Shown here one piece after another: positions 1 to 12,500 of a stretch of 64,000 nt of DNA. Position 1 is the first letter of the stretch; each line of letters begins with the position of its first letter. The DNA comes from Alligator mississippiensis (lineage: Eukaryota; Chordata; Crocodylia; Alligatoridae). Made by a program: the position numbers and the translations under genes. Location of the stretch: the NCBI RefSeq assembly GCF_030867095.1, contig NC_081831.1, forward strand, positions 63,688,716 through 63,752,715. Direction: 5' to 3'. Below the pieces are notes generated by a model that saw only the letters and a program-made list of their open reading frames with translations, made no database searches and had not been told where the DNA came from.

Positions 1-354
1 AGTTTCAGAATGTAGAACAGCTTTAGGAAGCTGATCTTCCAGGTTGACTGGTTCAGAATGGAAATCCAGTTACCCAGAAATACAAACACCAGGACTCTTA
101 AAGTCGCTTAATCTATACATAAGGCCAAATTAATGTTTGTAGCAATACTGAAGTCTCATCTGGCAATAGCTCATAATGTGAATGGCAGGATTAAAATTGA
201 AATACGTGCCTCATTTGAAAGCTAAAAGAATTTGCAGGTCTTTTCCAAGAAAGAAGAATATGTGCAGCAGTGATTTCACAGTAGAACACGTGAATGAATG
301 GAGACTTAAGGGAGAAGGGAAGAGATTATAGGCTGAACATGCTGTGGACTGGAT
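1..354. other. Intergenic, nothing recognised
   Basis: AT-rich DNA with no coding similarity, repeat or RNA gene that I can support. Confidence 0.5.
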
Positions 355-470
355 ATGAGGAACCATGGTTCTGACCCCAACTCTCTTGATGACTTTAAGC
401 AAGGCATGTAACTACTCTGCCTCAGTTTTCTCATCTGTAAAATGGGGTTCGTGATACCCAGCAGAAGCAT
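355..470 (+). repeat. MIR SINE fragment
   Basis: Contains the diagnostic MIR 3' half: GTAACTACTCTGCCTCAGTT followed by TCTCATCTGTAAAATGGGG. The tRNA-like 5' part is not recognisable. Old, diverged copy. Confidence 0.5.
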
Positions 471-1068
471 TTGAATTGAGGTAGATCCAGGGGCTTCCCC
501 AGGCAAAACATCCCACACCAGCCAGTTCTGTAATGGACTGAAATGGGTGCAAGTGTGGGCACCAGGTGAAACAGAAGGACACATGCTGTTCTTCTGTGAC
601 ATTGCAGCCCTTTGGAGAAGCAAGCCACATTCCAGAGCCACAACTGTCTGTACTCTTTCAGCCTGATGGCTCCGCTTGAAACCTGGGAATAATGAAGCCT
701 CTTTCTCTCATTCCAAGAGTCAATTTCTGGCAGGCATTTGTTACCCTAGAACTGCAGCTGTTCCTCTCTAAATCCTGCCTTCAATTCAACACAACAGACA
801 CATTATTCCTTATGAGCAAATCAATGCTCTGATGTGTTTAATTCAGAGGGTTTTTTTTTAAAGCTATTCCAAGAGCTTAGATCTCAGCTTAATCATAGGA
901 AATGTAGTTCGGTCCTATCTGAGCTATGAGTTTGATCAAGCTTCTTTTCTTTTCTTTCTACCACCCTTGGAAAATCACTAGAAAGCAGGGCATTCTGGAA
1001 CTAGAAAAAACAAAAGGAAGGCACTTTGTCAAGAGACTGCCTTGTCTAAGGCCAATCATCTCTTACTT

Positions 1069-1290
1069 TGAGATATTAGGAAGAATTTTCTCACTAGGAG
1101 GGTAGTAAAATACTGGAACAGGTTACCCAGAGAGGTGGTAGACTCTCTATCCTTGGAGGTTTTTAAGACCTGGCTTGCAGAGCTTTGGCTGGGATGATCT
1201 AGTTGAGCATGTTCCTGCTTTGAGCAGGGGGTTGGACTAGATGAGCTCCTGACGTCACTTCTAACCCTAGTTTTCTATGATTCTGTGTTA
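1069..1290 (+). mobile_element. CR1 LINE 3' end
   Basis: 5'-truncated CR1: the tract from TTAGGAAGAATTTTCTCACTA through TTGGACTAGATGAGCTCCTG to a TTCTATGATTCTGTG tail is the standard CR1 3' UTR end. No coding capacity. Confidence 0.5.
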
Positions 1291-1894
1291 TGATCTTCTC
1301 TGTGTTTCACCCAGTCCCCAAATACATTCATAACATGACTGTTGATGGAACAACCTTACTGGTTCATTGCTGTATTCTCATTCTTAAACCTCCTTCTTTG
1401 TTCCCCCACTTCTAGCATGTTGAAGACAAACTTATTGTTCCTGCTTTCAGAAGCCTCAAAATTTAGACGCATCTAACTACGCAGTCTAATATACCTTCTC
1501 TCTGCCAGTGACACCAGCCACCATCACCTATTTCTGTGCCTTTGGTGTTTTTTCCTATGCAACCACATGAGTCAGCGGAAATGTTCAAAAGCCAGTCAAA
1601 AGCCGCTTTAGCTTCCTTCAGGTCCCTCTTCTAAAGTTACCTCTACAACTTAATAACAGCTGAGCAGGTGGTGAACTGTGGTAAAGCTATGGGAGGGCTA
1701 AGAAATGTCCCCATTTTGTTATATTTATTATCCCATTTCCTCTGCTCCTTGTCCCAGCCTATTTACTTGTTTCTTCATTTGGACTGTCTTGTCTGTTGGG
1801 GAAAGGGACTGACATTGATTATTCTTGTACTGTGCCTCATACAATCGGTCCAAACCTAGCTGTGGCCTTCCATTACTGCCAACCACTATATGCA

Positions 1895-1966
1895 TTCATC
1901 ATCATCATCATCATCATCATGATTATTATTAAATAATAATAATAAATAATAATAAAAATAATAATA
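1895..1966. repeat. ATC and AAT microsatellites
   Basis: Eight or so CAT/ATC triplets (about 1896-1920) directly followed by an AAT-rich tract with imperfect repeats to about 1966. Intergenic. Confidence 0.5.
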
Positions 1967-3700
1967 GACAATCTCTCTTGAAAGCTCACAGTGGGGTAAA
2001 GGAAAAACAATTTTGGACTGAAATGCAGCATACTTTCCAAGCCCAAACAAAGAGGAGACCAGGGATAATGCACCAAATGCATTATCAAATGAAATTATAT
2101 CAGAGATGATTTAGCTTCACAAATTTCCTTATTTGAATATCATTGTGCTTCATTTCCTCCCCATCAGAGACAGAGTGCCCAAAGGGCAAGGCAGATTAGA
2201 AAGCTTGGGGTTCCCACCTATTTTACTGAGATGGTCCTAAGAGTTTTGTCAGAGAAATTGGAAAATTATGTAATAGTGAGCATTTTTTCTTCAAGTAAAT
2301 TACCTCTGACTTAGGATACTTAGATTGATGGATAGCAAAATGGTGAGGAAATAGGGAAAATCAGTTCTTTCCAACTTTCTAAGGGGGCAAAGAAAACTAA
2401 AGGTCTTTTTGCTCCATTTTTTTTTCAATTCAGCTTGCCTGTTAATCACAATTGCTAGTTTCAGGAACTGTAGAATGATACTCACAACTGATACAAAGAT
2501 ATCCTTCCTGAAGTCACTTCTCACCAAACTCAAGGTGATTTTAGGTTTCTAGGTACACGCCTGGGAAAACTTCATCATCCCTGAGTTGGCAAGGTGTCAT
2601 GAATATTCATTATGGAGGCAGCACTAGGTGAATGGTAATTACAGTAGAACTTAGTTATCTAAGAGGACAGCATGCCATGAATATAAAATGAAACAAATGT
2701 AGAATCAAGTACAAGGAATCTGTGTTGTAAAGCATATCATTAATCTGTGAAATTTGCTGATGCAGGATATTGTATGAAGGCAAAGAGTTTAGTAAATAAA
2801 AAATACAGTATCTGTAATAACAAAGATGCATTAAGTTAGATAAATTTCCACAACTAACATCCTCTCTCTTCATGATGGAATAGGATCACCCGAGAGGCTT
2901 AGGAAGAAACCCCAAAACTGTAATATGATGCAGTATACTCCGCTTCAGTGCATATCTAATGAAGGCATAATTTGCTTAACTTTATTGTACAATGCCAGTC
3001 CCAATATGTTGACTAAAACTTTCTGCTTACATTGTAACAAGCACTGATTATAAATTTAGTGCATAAACTGATTACCTGCACAGCATCTTTCAACCCCAGT
3101 CTTTTGAAATCTGATTCTACTCCCTTTAACAGCATAAATGATTAAACTGACAAGGAGCCCTCAATTTCTAGGCTTTTAAAACAACCATTAACTTACTAGA
3201 TACTTATACTATCAATTTCCAAGCAGCTGTTAGAGGTCTAAAGCCCTCTCCAAAATAAGGGAATAGACTTTTGCACTGCATTAAAGTTGTAGTGCCAGCT
3301 GTCTTAGTAGCTAATGAGCATTGTTTTCATTGAGTTCTGAAACCTGCCAGCTCTGGTCAAGAGCGGAGCCTTTCCTCGGTGAGTAGGCTGTGCTCTTAAG
3401 TGTCGAGCACCATTTTTAAGTTCTAGAAGGTGAATAATGCACTTTAATGCCATCTTTCTGTGTATCCAGGTTGCAAGGCAGTTTTGTAGCCCAAGCTTTA
3501 GTAAAGTGTATTACTTGAAATCTATAAAAGGAATAACAATCTAGATTTTATGGGATATTGTTGCTTTTCATTAATTCCCTCTTACTTCCCTTTGTGAAAA
3601 GCTCTGGTGATCCACATAAGGTCTGAGCAGCTCATCTTATATACTGAGTTACATTAACAACAAAAGAATATAAGAAATGTTATACTGGGTCAGGGTTCAC
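1967..3700. other. Intergenic, nothing recognised
   Basis: AT-rich sequence with no gene, exon or repeat family that I can name. The short ORFs here have no recognisable domains. Confidence 0.5.
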
Positions 3701-3706
3701 CTAGCC

Positions 3707-4120
3707 CAGGAGTGCTCAACCTCTGGCCCATGAGCCAGATGTGACCTGCAGAGCCATGGTATCTGGGTTGTGGGGTGCTCTTTGGCTTGGGAAATATGGT
3801 GATAGGGGAGCAGTGGCAAATCAAAATCCTAAGTCCCATGTATATGGGTCGGAGCTGGGCTACACCAGCAGGACCCCATCCGGCCACGCAGAGGGTGGAG
3901 GGGGGGCAGCCTGGCCCCAGTCCAGCTTCATGGTGGAAAGGGACTTGCCCTGGCCCCAACCTGGCTGGGTGCAGGCAAGGGGGTGGCCCTGACTGGGAGG
4001 AGGAGGGTGTGCATACTGACCCCAACCTGAGTTTGTGAAGGGGACATGATCTGGCTCTTACCTGGTTGTGCTAGGTGAGGCTCGTGGCCCAGCTATGCCC
4101 CACCCAAGAGGGCTTGGACG
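3707..4120 (+). mobile_element. hAT-type nonautonomous element, partial
   Basis: Begins CAGGAGTGCTCAACCTCTGG, a hAT-like terminus that is related to the ends at 45533 and 62948 (GGCCCATGAGCCAGATGTG follows). Interior is GC-rich and noncoding. The right end is lost against the CR1 that starts near 4120, so no target duplication can be checked. Confidence 0.5.
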
Positions 4121-5660
4121 TTTGCCCTGGTGGGGAAAGGGTGGCAGTATTACTATAGACTAGTCAGCCTCACCTCCGTCCCCAGAAAAATCATGGAGCA
4201 GGTCCTCAAAAAATCCATTTCCAAGCATGTGGAGGAGAAGGTGATTAGGAACAGTCAGCATGGATTCACCAAGGATAAGTCATGCCTGACCAACCTGATT
4301 GCCTCTGTAATGAGAGGACTGGCTCTGTGGATGTGGGGAAGGCAGCAGACATAATATACCTTGATTTTTGCAAGGTTTTTGATATCATCTCTCACAGCAC
4401 TCTTGTAAGCAAAATAACGAATTATGGGTTGGATGAATGGACTGTAAGGTGGATAGAAAACTGGCTGGAGCATCAACATCTAGTTGGCAGCTGGTGTCAA
4501 GTGGAGTGTCCCAGGGGTTGGTCCTGGGGTTGGTTTTGTTCAATATCATCATTAATGATTTGGAAGATGGGATGGATTGTACCTTCAGCAAGTTCATGGA
4601 TGACACGAAGCTGGGGTGTGTAGTAGATACATTGGAGGGTAGGGCAGGATTCAGAGTGACCTAGACAAAATGGAGGAGCGGGCCACAAGAAATCTCATGA
4701 GGGTCAACAAGGACAAGTGCAAAGTCCTGCACTTAGGATGGAACAATCCCGGGCACCGGTACAGGCTGGGGGCTGACTGGCTGGGCAGCAGCCCTGCAGA
4801 AAAGGACCTGGGGGTTGCAGTGGACAATAAGCTGAACACGAGCCAATGTGCCCTTGCTAGCATCCTGGGCGACATTAGTAGTGGTGTTGCCAACAGATCG
4901 AGGGAAGTGATTTTTTCCCCCTATTCAGCACTGGTGAGGAGTACTATGTCCAGTTTTGGGCCCCCCGCTACAGAAAGGATGTGGACAAATTGGAGAAAGT
5001 CAGTCCACCAGCGGGCAACGAAAATGATGAGGGGGTTGGGAGACATGACTTGTGAGGAGAGGCTGAGGGAACTGGGTTAATTTAGTCTGAAGAAAAGAAG
5101 ACTGAGGGGGGATTTAAGAGCAGCCTTTAACTCCCTGCAAGGTGGCTCCAGAGGATGGAGCTGGACTGTTGTCAGTGGTGACAGATGACAGAACAAAGAG
5201 CAACGGTCTCAGTTTAGGTTAGATGTTAGGAAGCATTTTCTCACCAGAGTGGTAGTAAAACACTGGGATACGGCACCCAGAGACGCTCCATCCTTGGAGG
5301 TTTTTAAGACCTGGCTAGATAAAGCCTTGCCTGGGACGATGTAGTTGGGGCTCGTCCTGCTTTGAGCAGAGGGTTGGACTAGATCAGCGGTTCTCACCCT
5401 TTTGCACCTTACGTCCCACTAACCATTTTGTCAAAACACCCTGGTCCCAGCACGATAAAAACAAAACCCCACAAAATGGCAGCGTTTGAGAGATCTGTTG
5501 AAGTGCAAACAACTGACTTTGTTCAATCGGGCAATGAGTTGAAGTCCCACCTACACGACCTTCGCGTCCCATCGGTGGGACACGTCCCACTGGCTGAGAA
5601 ACACTGGACTAGACGTGACCCCCGGGGGTCCCTCCCAACCCTCACTTTCTGTGACTCTAA
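4121..5660 (+). mobile_element. CR1 LINE, RT portion to 3' end, interrupted by a hAT element
   Basis: Translations of all three frames give pieces of the CR1 reverse transcriptase: [19 protein letters not shown] near 4150, DIIYLDF near 4350, FMDDTK near 4600 and a thumb/C-terminal segment at 4670-5080, then the CR1 3' UTR. Several frameshifts separate the pieces and FADD has become FMDD, so it is dead. 5' truncated. Positions 5385-5606 are a later insertion; the 3' tail resumes at 5607. Confidence 0.5.
5385..5606 (+). mobile_element. Nonautonomous hAT MITE inside CR1
   Basis: 222-bp element with terminal inverted repeats CAGCGGTTCTCACC and, read from the other end, CAGTGTTTCTCAGC. It is flanked by 8-bp target duplications GACTAGAT (5377-5384) and GACTAGAC (5607-5614), the length typical of hAT transposases. 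Removing it restores the CR1 text GGTTGGACTAGA. No coding capacity. Confidence 0.5.
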
Positions 5661-5682
5661 GGTGCAGCAAGGGAGGTTTCAG

Positions 5683-5885
5683 TTGGATACTGGATATTAG
5701 GAAAAACTTTCTTGCTAGGAGGGAGGCGAAGCACTGGTACAGGTTGCCTAGAGGTGGTGGGATCTCCATCATGATCTAGTTGGGGTGATCTAGTTGGCTG
5801 GGATAATCTAGCTGGGGACGGTCCCGCTTTGAGCAGGGGGTTGGACTAGATGTGACCCCTTGAGGTCCCGTCCAACCCTAGCTGA
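5683..5885 (+). mobile_element. CR1 LINE 3' end next to the MTMR8 promoter
   Basis: Truncated CR1 3' segment: GATATTAGGAAAAACTTTCT through TTGGACTAGATGTGACCCCT and TCCAACCCTAG. A short internal duplication of the GATCTAGTTGG text is visible (about 5773-5810). It abuts the CpG-rich promoter. Confidence 0.5.
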
Positions 5886-5889
5886 CCAT

Positions 5890-6560
5890 GACGACTTGCC
5901 AGTGCTGTGCCCTGCTCCCCACCCAGGGACAGAGGTTGGGGGAGCTTGCTGAGCGCAGCCCGGCAGAGGAAACCTCTCCCCCTGGCTCCAGGCCACAAAC
6001 GCAGCCGTCCTGAGCTGAACCCAGCCCAGCCCAGCCCGCCCCGCCCCGTGTGCGGCTCCGCGCGGGGCACGAAACACGCGCCCTCCTGCTCCGCCACCGC
6101 GGGTCCGCTCCAGTCCAGTCCTTCCCGGGGCATTTTGCCCTGCTCCAAGATGGCTGCCGCGGCTTCGCGAGGGTCTCGCGATGCTTGGTGCGGGAGTTGC
6201 GCGGCGCAGATGGCGGCGGCCGCACCATGGAGCACATCACCACGCCCAAGGTGAGGAGCCCGCGACAGCTCCTGCCCCGGCATGGGCCACGGCTCGGCCA
6301 CGGCCCCGGCTCTCTCTCTCCCCTCCCTCGGCTTCAGGAGTCCCTCAGAGCTGCCCCCGTGCTCGGGGCCTTCCAGCTCTCCTCGGGGCTTCGGCCCCTG
6401 CTCCCACGCCCCGCACCAAGGCCCGGTTGAGAAGCCGGGCCGGGGCCGGGGCCGCCCCTCGCCTGCTCCACGTTTCCGAAACGTGCGCGTGTCAGCGACG
6501 CACGACACGGGCATCCCCGCGCGCTCCTGCGCCTCCCTGACAGCGCGCGTCAAAAAGGCA
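5890..6560 (+). promoter_or_regulatory. MTMR8: CpG-rich promoter and first exon of MTMR8
   Basis: GC- and CpG-rich block surrounding coding exon 1, in contrast with the AT-rich flanks. No TATA box is visible. Two AAGATGGC/CAGATGGCGG sites (6147-6155 and 6208-6217) resemble YY1 elements that often sit at start sites of housekeeping promoters, and a TCTCGCGA site lies at 6174-6181 with a related TTCGCGAG about 10 bases before it. The transcription start is inferred to lie at about 6100-6205; I cannot fix it from sequence alone. Long antisense ORFs here reflect GC content. Confidence 0.5.
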
Positions 6561-9500
6561 AATGCGCATTAACGTTACGGTTTAGAGACTTGTCTAAATC
6601 CGATTCCGGGATCCAGATTGTAGCCGTATGGGTCGAGAGGAAACGGCAATTGGGACTCATTGGCAATGAGTCCCGATTGCCTTGTCCTCTTGACCCATAC
6701 GGCTACGACCTGGATTGCCTAAAGGCCCCGATTGCCTAAAGTAGATTTGATATTTCATATTTATTTTAATGAATGCCGTATTCTTGATCTCCTGCCTGAC
6801 TCTCATTCATCTTCGGGTGATTTGCATCTAATGCCGGGGACTCCAGGACAACCCCCCGGAGTCCTTTCTGCGCAGGACGCTGTCCTTGCTGCTTGCTGAC
6901 AGCTTACACGCGCCGTCCTTTCTAGCGGTAGCGTGCATCCTGCTTTAGAGCCAAGTTAAAGGATTGAAAGTTGGTTCGCAAGCTGGGGTAAAGCTAGCAG
7001 TGACTGGTAACTAGCTTATTTCAAGGCAAGTTAAGATCCATGCAGAATAATCAAGATTATTTCCTTATTTTTTAAAGAGGAGAGGTGTGAATAGAGTTAA
7101 AGGGTTTAACATGTATGTAGGTCCTGGCTTAGCTGTACTGTACTGTTTGCTTTGGGTTTTGGAGCTAGGCACAGACATTTCCACTTCTGGGTCACTTGCA
7201 AATGAATTCTGGTTACATCAGGTCAGGGTCCAGCTGATGATTTTGTGCTTGCTTTCACCTATTTGGAGTAAATGTACTTGCTATACAGGCCTGTCAATAG
7301 GTCTTGTAGAGGGAAGCTAAGAGATGTTGGTGGGATGAGGTAGATGCTCTTGAACTGCTGCTTCCCCTGTGGCCAGTCTGTAGGTAGGACTTGAAGCCTG
7401 TCTTACATTGGGTCACTTTGGAAGATGAACTTTCTCACAAAACATTCGAAAGATCAACATGTGTTTTCATGATTTTTTTTGGTGTTGATTGAAAATCTAA
7501 TGTTTCAACAAAAACTTTCTTTAGAAGTTCTAAAAAAAAGATTTTTGGTTGAAAAGTTTGACCAGCACCTCTGGTCAGCCTGTTACAGCGTGTTAGGACT
7601 GATTCAATTTTAGATCCACATAAGTTCCAGGTAATGCTTTATGTCTTTGCTTTCACTTAAGAGTATATTTTTAAAGTCCCTCACATTTTGCTCAAAAGAT
7701 TCACTTTCCAGTTTGGGGAAGTCAGTCAACTTGATGCAGCTTTCAGATATTTTCTTTGATCTGTGATGCAACAGCAAGAGGCAGTGGGGAAGTGGAAGGG
7801 AGCTCCTGATCTTTGATGTACATTTAAAGAATCCTCCTCCAAACACAACTGTTTCTCGCACTAGAAAGTGGTAGCAATCGGCAGGTAACTTAATTAGAGC
7901 AAGTAAACTCTCAGGATGGTGGATACTCTTGCAAATGTTACTGTTACCTCTCTCAGTTGCAGAAAGCGTATCCTGCCAGCCCCTTGTTCATTGATCTGGA
8001 CTAGCCATTAATGTTAACGTTTTATTCTTATGTTCTATAATGTGGTGTGCAAGGATCCATTAACTACTGATGTTAGTCCTTTGGCACTTAATTCACATAG
8101 GGCTTGTTTTTATTGTACTGGTAAAGAACCATTATGAAGGTTATTGGTGTGCATTGAAACGCAGTGGGAAAGGATCATTCTGAATCTTCAGTTTCAGTTG
8201 CTTAGAATTTTACTTTCTACTGAAATTTTCAATCTTGTTTCAGGTCAGTGACTGTCTTTTACATGCATGCAAAGTTATTTCCTAACTTTTTGCCTTATTT
8301 TTTTACTCATCTGCTAATACTAAATTCTTTTATCTGCTTTGTGTCCTTTTTGAGAGAGAGATGCCTGAAGAAAAGATCTTAATTAATTTGTTTTTTCTCC
8401 ATTATTATGTTGCAGGTAGAAAATGTTAAATTACTAGATCGTTATACAAACAGGAAGCCAGCAAATGGGACACTCTACCTGACAGCTACCCATCTTATCT
8501 ATGTGGAAGCTTCAGCTGAAGTTCGAAAAGAAACATGGGTATGTTGTAGTGTGTGCGATTTTTTTTTTTTTTTTCAAATGCATATATAAAAATTGCTGAT
8601 ACTAGTTTTGTCTGTAATTGCAGGCTTTTAAATTCTGAAGACCCACTAATAGCATTTTTATAGCACTTTACTTCAAAGTGCTTTATAAAAATAGAATTCT
8701 TCACCAGGGAAATGGGTACAGAGGTAAAGTGACTCGATCAAGGTCACAAAGTGAGTCGGTGTTAGAACTAAAAATAGAATGTAGCTTGTCTGACTTTGTA
8801 CTCCAAGTTTAGTACCTTGACAGCAGTTAAAAGTACTAAAGACAAAGACCTAGCAACTTGTTATTATTAGTAATAGTAATTGTGGTTTCTTTGGTTTTTA
8901 TATCCAAAAAAAATAGGTGAAGGTACAGTTACAACTGTCTTCCCTTTGTAAGTAGCTCTCAAGTGCAGCAAACACGCATCTTAATTATAATTTCTTCTTA
9001 TAAAATGAATTTACCTTGGGTTCTACAGAATTTTCAGCTGAAGATCTTTGAACCTTTTTTGTTTGAGTAGGTTCAGCATCTTCAGAGTTGTTGTTTTGGC
9101 TCTTTCTTAATGTAATTCATGAACTTTGGAAACGATGCACTAGTTGGTGTCATTTATACTGCTCACATATAATATTTTTCTAACCTTCCACATAAAAGTA
9201 ATTTTCAGTGTCACAAATAGTTTGATCCACCATAGCTCTTATTTTCTTTCTTCATTTTTACTGTGTAAAGAAAATGCATTATCATCTCTCCCTTATTTGA
9301 ATAACTCAAGTTGAATGACTGTAGTTTTTAACATGACTTGATAAAAAGTCGTTAATTAGTAGAGAACAAGCCTGTGTATTGCAAAATCTTCGTATCCAGT
9401 CTTAATCCTACAACCAGTCAGTGAAGTTTGAAAGACTTTCCCTTCCTGTTTTTCAGATTCTACATCATCATATTGCTACTGTCGAGAAGCTGCCTCTGAC

Positions 9501-12500
9501 CACAACTGGATGTCCATTGCTTATTCACTGCAAGAACTTCCGCGTGGCACACTTTGTCATTGGACATGAACGGGACTGCCATGAAGTGTATACCTCCTTG
9601 CTTAAACTTTCACAGCCAGGTGAGTGTGAGTCTGTTTTGAAATCTGTGATTGTAATTAGCTGGCAGGTTTGTTTTTGCAGCAAGGGAAGTTATTATCAGG
9701 CTGTTGGCTTTCCTCAGTTGGGACTGGAAGGAATGATTTGAAAATGCAAACTAATTTCACTACTGCCAGCTGCTCTTTGTGCTACAGCAGTCTGCTGTGT
9801 AAAGTTCTGGCCCTTGAATAAGGCCACTGGCTTGCAAGCAAATACGTTTTGTGTAAATAAGGGTGCTGGGAAAGTCCTGAGGAAAGAATTGTCAGGTCCT
9901 GTGGAACAACTGCACAGGCTTTTGCACTCTCTAGGCATCCTGTTTTGCTTGCTACTCCAGGGCTTGCAAAACCACACTTGGAATTTCAGTCTCAACCCTT
10001 TACTTTCCTCTGGGATCCCTGAATAGCAATCTCCCATGAGAACCCCAAACAAATGAACATGTTAAATGTCATCTGTCTGCCCTAGTCTTGAATCCCTAGG
10101 ATCTCTTCCATTTGTGCTCAGACTCTTGTTTTCTTGCAGAAAAGCAATCTACAGCATTTCTTCCTTGGGTTTTTCCTTCCACCTTCTTCTCAAGGCAGTT
10201 TTTCCATACTTGGGACTCTCCCTTAATGAGCTTTTCCAGCCCCTTGTTAAGGAAACCTAACTTCTATAGGGATGTCTAATAACTAACTGCCCCACTGTGA
10301 GATGAAGACATGAGGGCTAATTAAGCCAGATTCTTATTACCCCTTTCTGCATTAATGTGGTATTTATACATCCTATTATTCACTTTTGAAATGTTTGTCT
10401 GTGCTCTTTCAGAAGAACACTTCAATGATGTTGAAAAGACTGCATGATAAAATGGGGAGGGGAGGCAGGCCAAAGAAGCCTTCTGTATATGGGCAGCACC
10501 AGCAGGGACACTGCAGATGTGGATGGGCTGATTATAATTACTTTGTTTTTAAATGACTAATTTTAGTTATAAGCCAATAAGCGGGGACATTTTGATTCCG
10601 GGTATTGTTAAATTTAATCTGTGGCATCTCTATTTTTTTTTTTTTAGTTATTTTCCTAAAGAGAGGTTGATTCTCATAGTTTAATGTAATTTGGTGGTGT
10701 CTTTTTGCTAACTAGGGTGATGCATTTTGACTATATATATTTATTTAAGCAGTTATACCACTTCTTGGCCTTTCTGGCTCAAGTAATCTGTATTCAATTT
10801 CTTCCTCCCGCCTTTGTAAATTCCTTGTGATTCTTGTCAAGTGGTATTGGATAGAAACTGAAGTTCAGTTGGATTTTTTAGTTTAACTATATTAAATGTA
10901 CTGAGTATGTGAGGGAAAACTTAATCAGGATATATTTTTTACACATAAAATTGTTATGTGAAACAAGTAATCATAGGGAATTAATCTCATCCTCACACTT
11001 TCTTTTTATTCATCGATTAGAAGAGGAGAGTAAGCTGTTCTGGTTTTTAACCCCCATGCAGTTTCTCATTGTCACTGAACTAGTCAGTTACACGTACAAA
11101 CTGAATAAACTAAAACAGAGAAAATGTTCTCTCTGCACCTGCCGAAGAGATGTTGTCAAAGCTGGTTTAGTACTTCAGAAGACTCTGGTTCCAGTGCCCA
11201 GGCATTGGCTTTTAAAAGCTCAGTGGTTTGCCTATATCTACTTCAAGAGCAGCCGTGCTGCATGAACATCATCTTCAAAGGGTTTAAGAATTAAGCCTTA
11301 CGCTTTAAGGCCTGGATGAGGCTTTCATCCTTTCAGAATTCTCTTTAAATGGGTTTCATTTTATAAAGTGAAATGTGGATTTTTTTTGCTTTTGTTACCC
11401 TGTTTTATATCCACTTAGGTGCAGACTTCTACCCTGCTTCCCCAGGAAAGTGCCCTATCCCTAGTACAGACCATCTCAAGGCATGAATTAATAAGTTGAT
11501 GTTGGGTGCTCTCAGCAAGGGTGCCATTTGCAGTGGAATTATGTGGTATTGCCAGCTGTCTACTGGAAAATGAACATGGGACAGAGATTTGCTTTGTATT
11601 AGATGTCAAATAATAGTTATGACAATATGTTCAGCTGAAGTTTTGTTGACCTAGACTAATTTCAACAGCTGCATTCCCCTAACTTTTAAACTATCCAGTC
11701 TCCTCCTTTATGCAGTTTTAATTCTAATACAGCATGCAACATAGGATCATAAATAAGTTTCTGGTGTTGTGCAGAGTGCCCGTCACTGCTTATAGCTATG
11801 AAATGCTACAAGTTTACTGTAGCATCCCTATGAGTGGGGTAGCTGGAGCAATAAAGGAGGGAATTATTAGCCACTTTTCCTCTTCCAACCAGTCAGTGTC
11901 TGATTTGGTAAAGTAGAATTCAGTTATCTGGATTTATTTTCACTTTGCACTGGTAGGGATATGTAATCATGTTAACTTTATGCTCTAATGGACAATGTTT
12001 GTGTGCTTTCACTCATGAATTAGACTGAGTGCTTATTGTTACAGCAAGTGTATAAGGATTTCCTTAAGGCAAATATGAGAAAAGTCTTTAACAAACAACT
12101 TGTAAAGCAGCAGTTCTCAGTCAGGATATTGTGGCACCCAGATCCTTTGAAGGGTGCTACCACGTGTGAGGCAATAAGTAAGATGTGAGGTGCTAGTCAC
12201 GTAAAACCAGCTCAGGTTTGCCCCTGCCTGGACAATCCCCAACATACTGCCCAGCCCCTGTTAGCACTGTAGTATATAAATTATTTTTTTTAAATTGGGT
12301 GACAATTACCAGGAGTTATAGAGGAGTGCCTTGTGTCCAGTGAAGGGTGCCTTTAGTCCAAAAAGGTTGAGAACCACTGAGTATGATTACTATATACCAT
12401 AATCAACCAGTACTGCGTATGGAGTGATTTGCTTCTGTTTTTCGTCCCCTGGTATAATATAATGAAGTGTGTGTTTCTAAGCCTTCCAGTTACAGTACTG

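Larger units (their letters stand above)
6150..8418 (+). other. Upstream ORF overlapping the MTMR8 start, out of frame
   Basis: ATG codons at 6150 and 6210 are in one frame that differs from the MTMR8 frame. Reading through the exon 1/exon 2 splice (6250 to 8416) this frame ends at a TAG formed by exon 2 bases 8417-8419, giving 34 or 14 residues (the short form is [14 protein letters not shown]). The unspliced RNA stops at the equivalent position (6252-6254). The 6210 ATG lacks a purine at -3, the 6150 ATG has A at -3 and G at +4. Which is in the mRNA depends on the start site. Not claimed to make a functional peptide; it could lower MTMR8 translation. Confidence 0.5.

Noticed and set aside
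1895-1966. CRISPR-like or coding signal in the ATC/AAT tract
   Set aside because: A simple microsatellite with no spacer pattern.
3741-4038. ORFs near 3.7-4.0 kb as exons
   Set aside because: GC-rich interior of a hAT-type element on both strands, with no domain or splice signals in register.
5846-6553. 235-residue minus-strand ORF across the CpG island
   Set aside because: No recognisable domain, very Ala/Gly/Pro/Arg-rich, and it overlaps the GC-rich MTMR8 first exon; long stop-free frames are expected from such composition.
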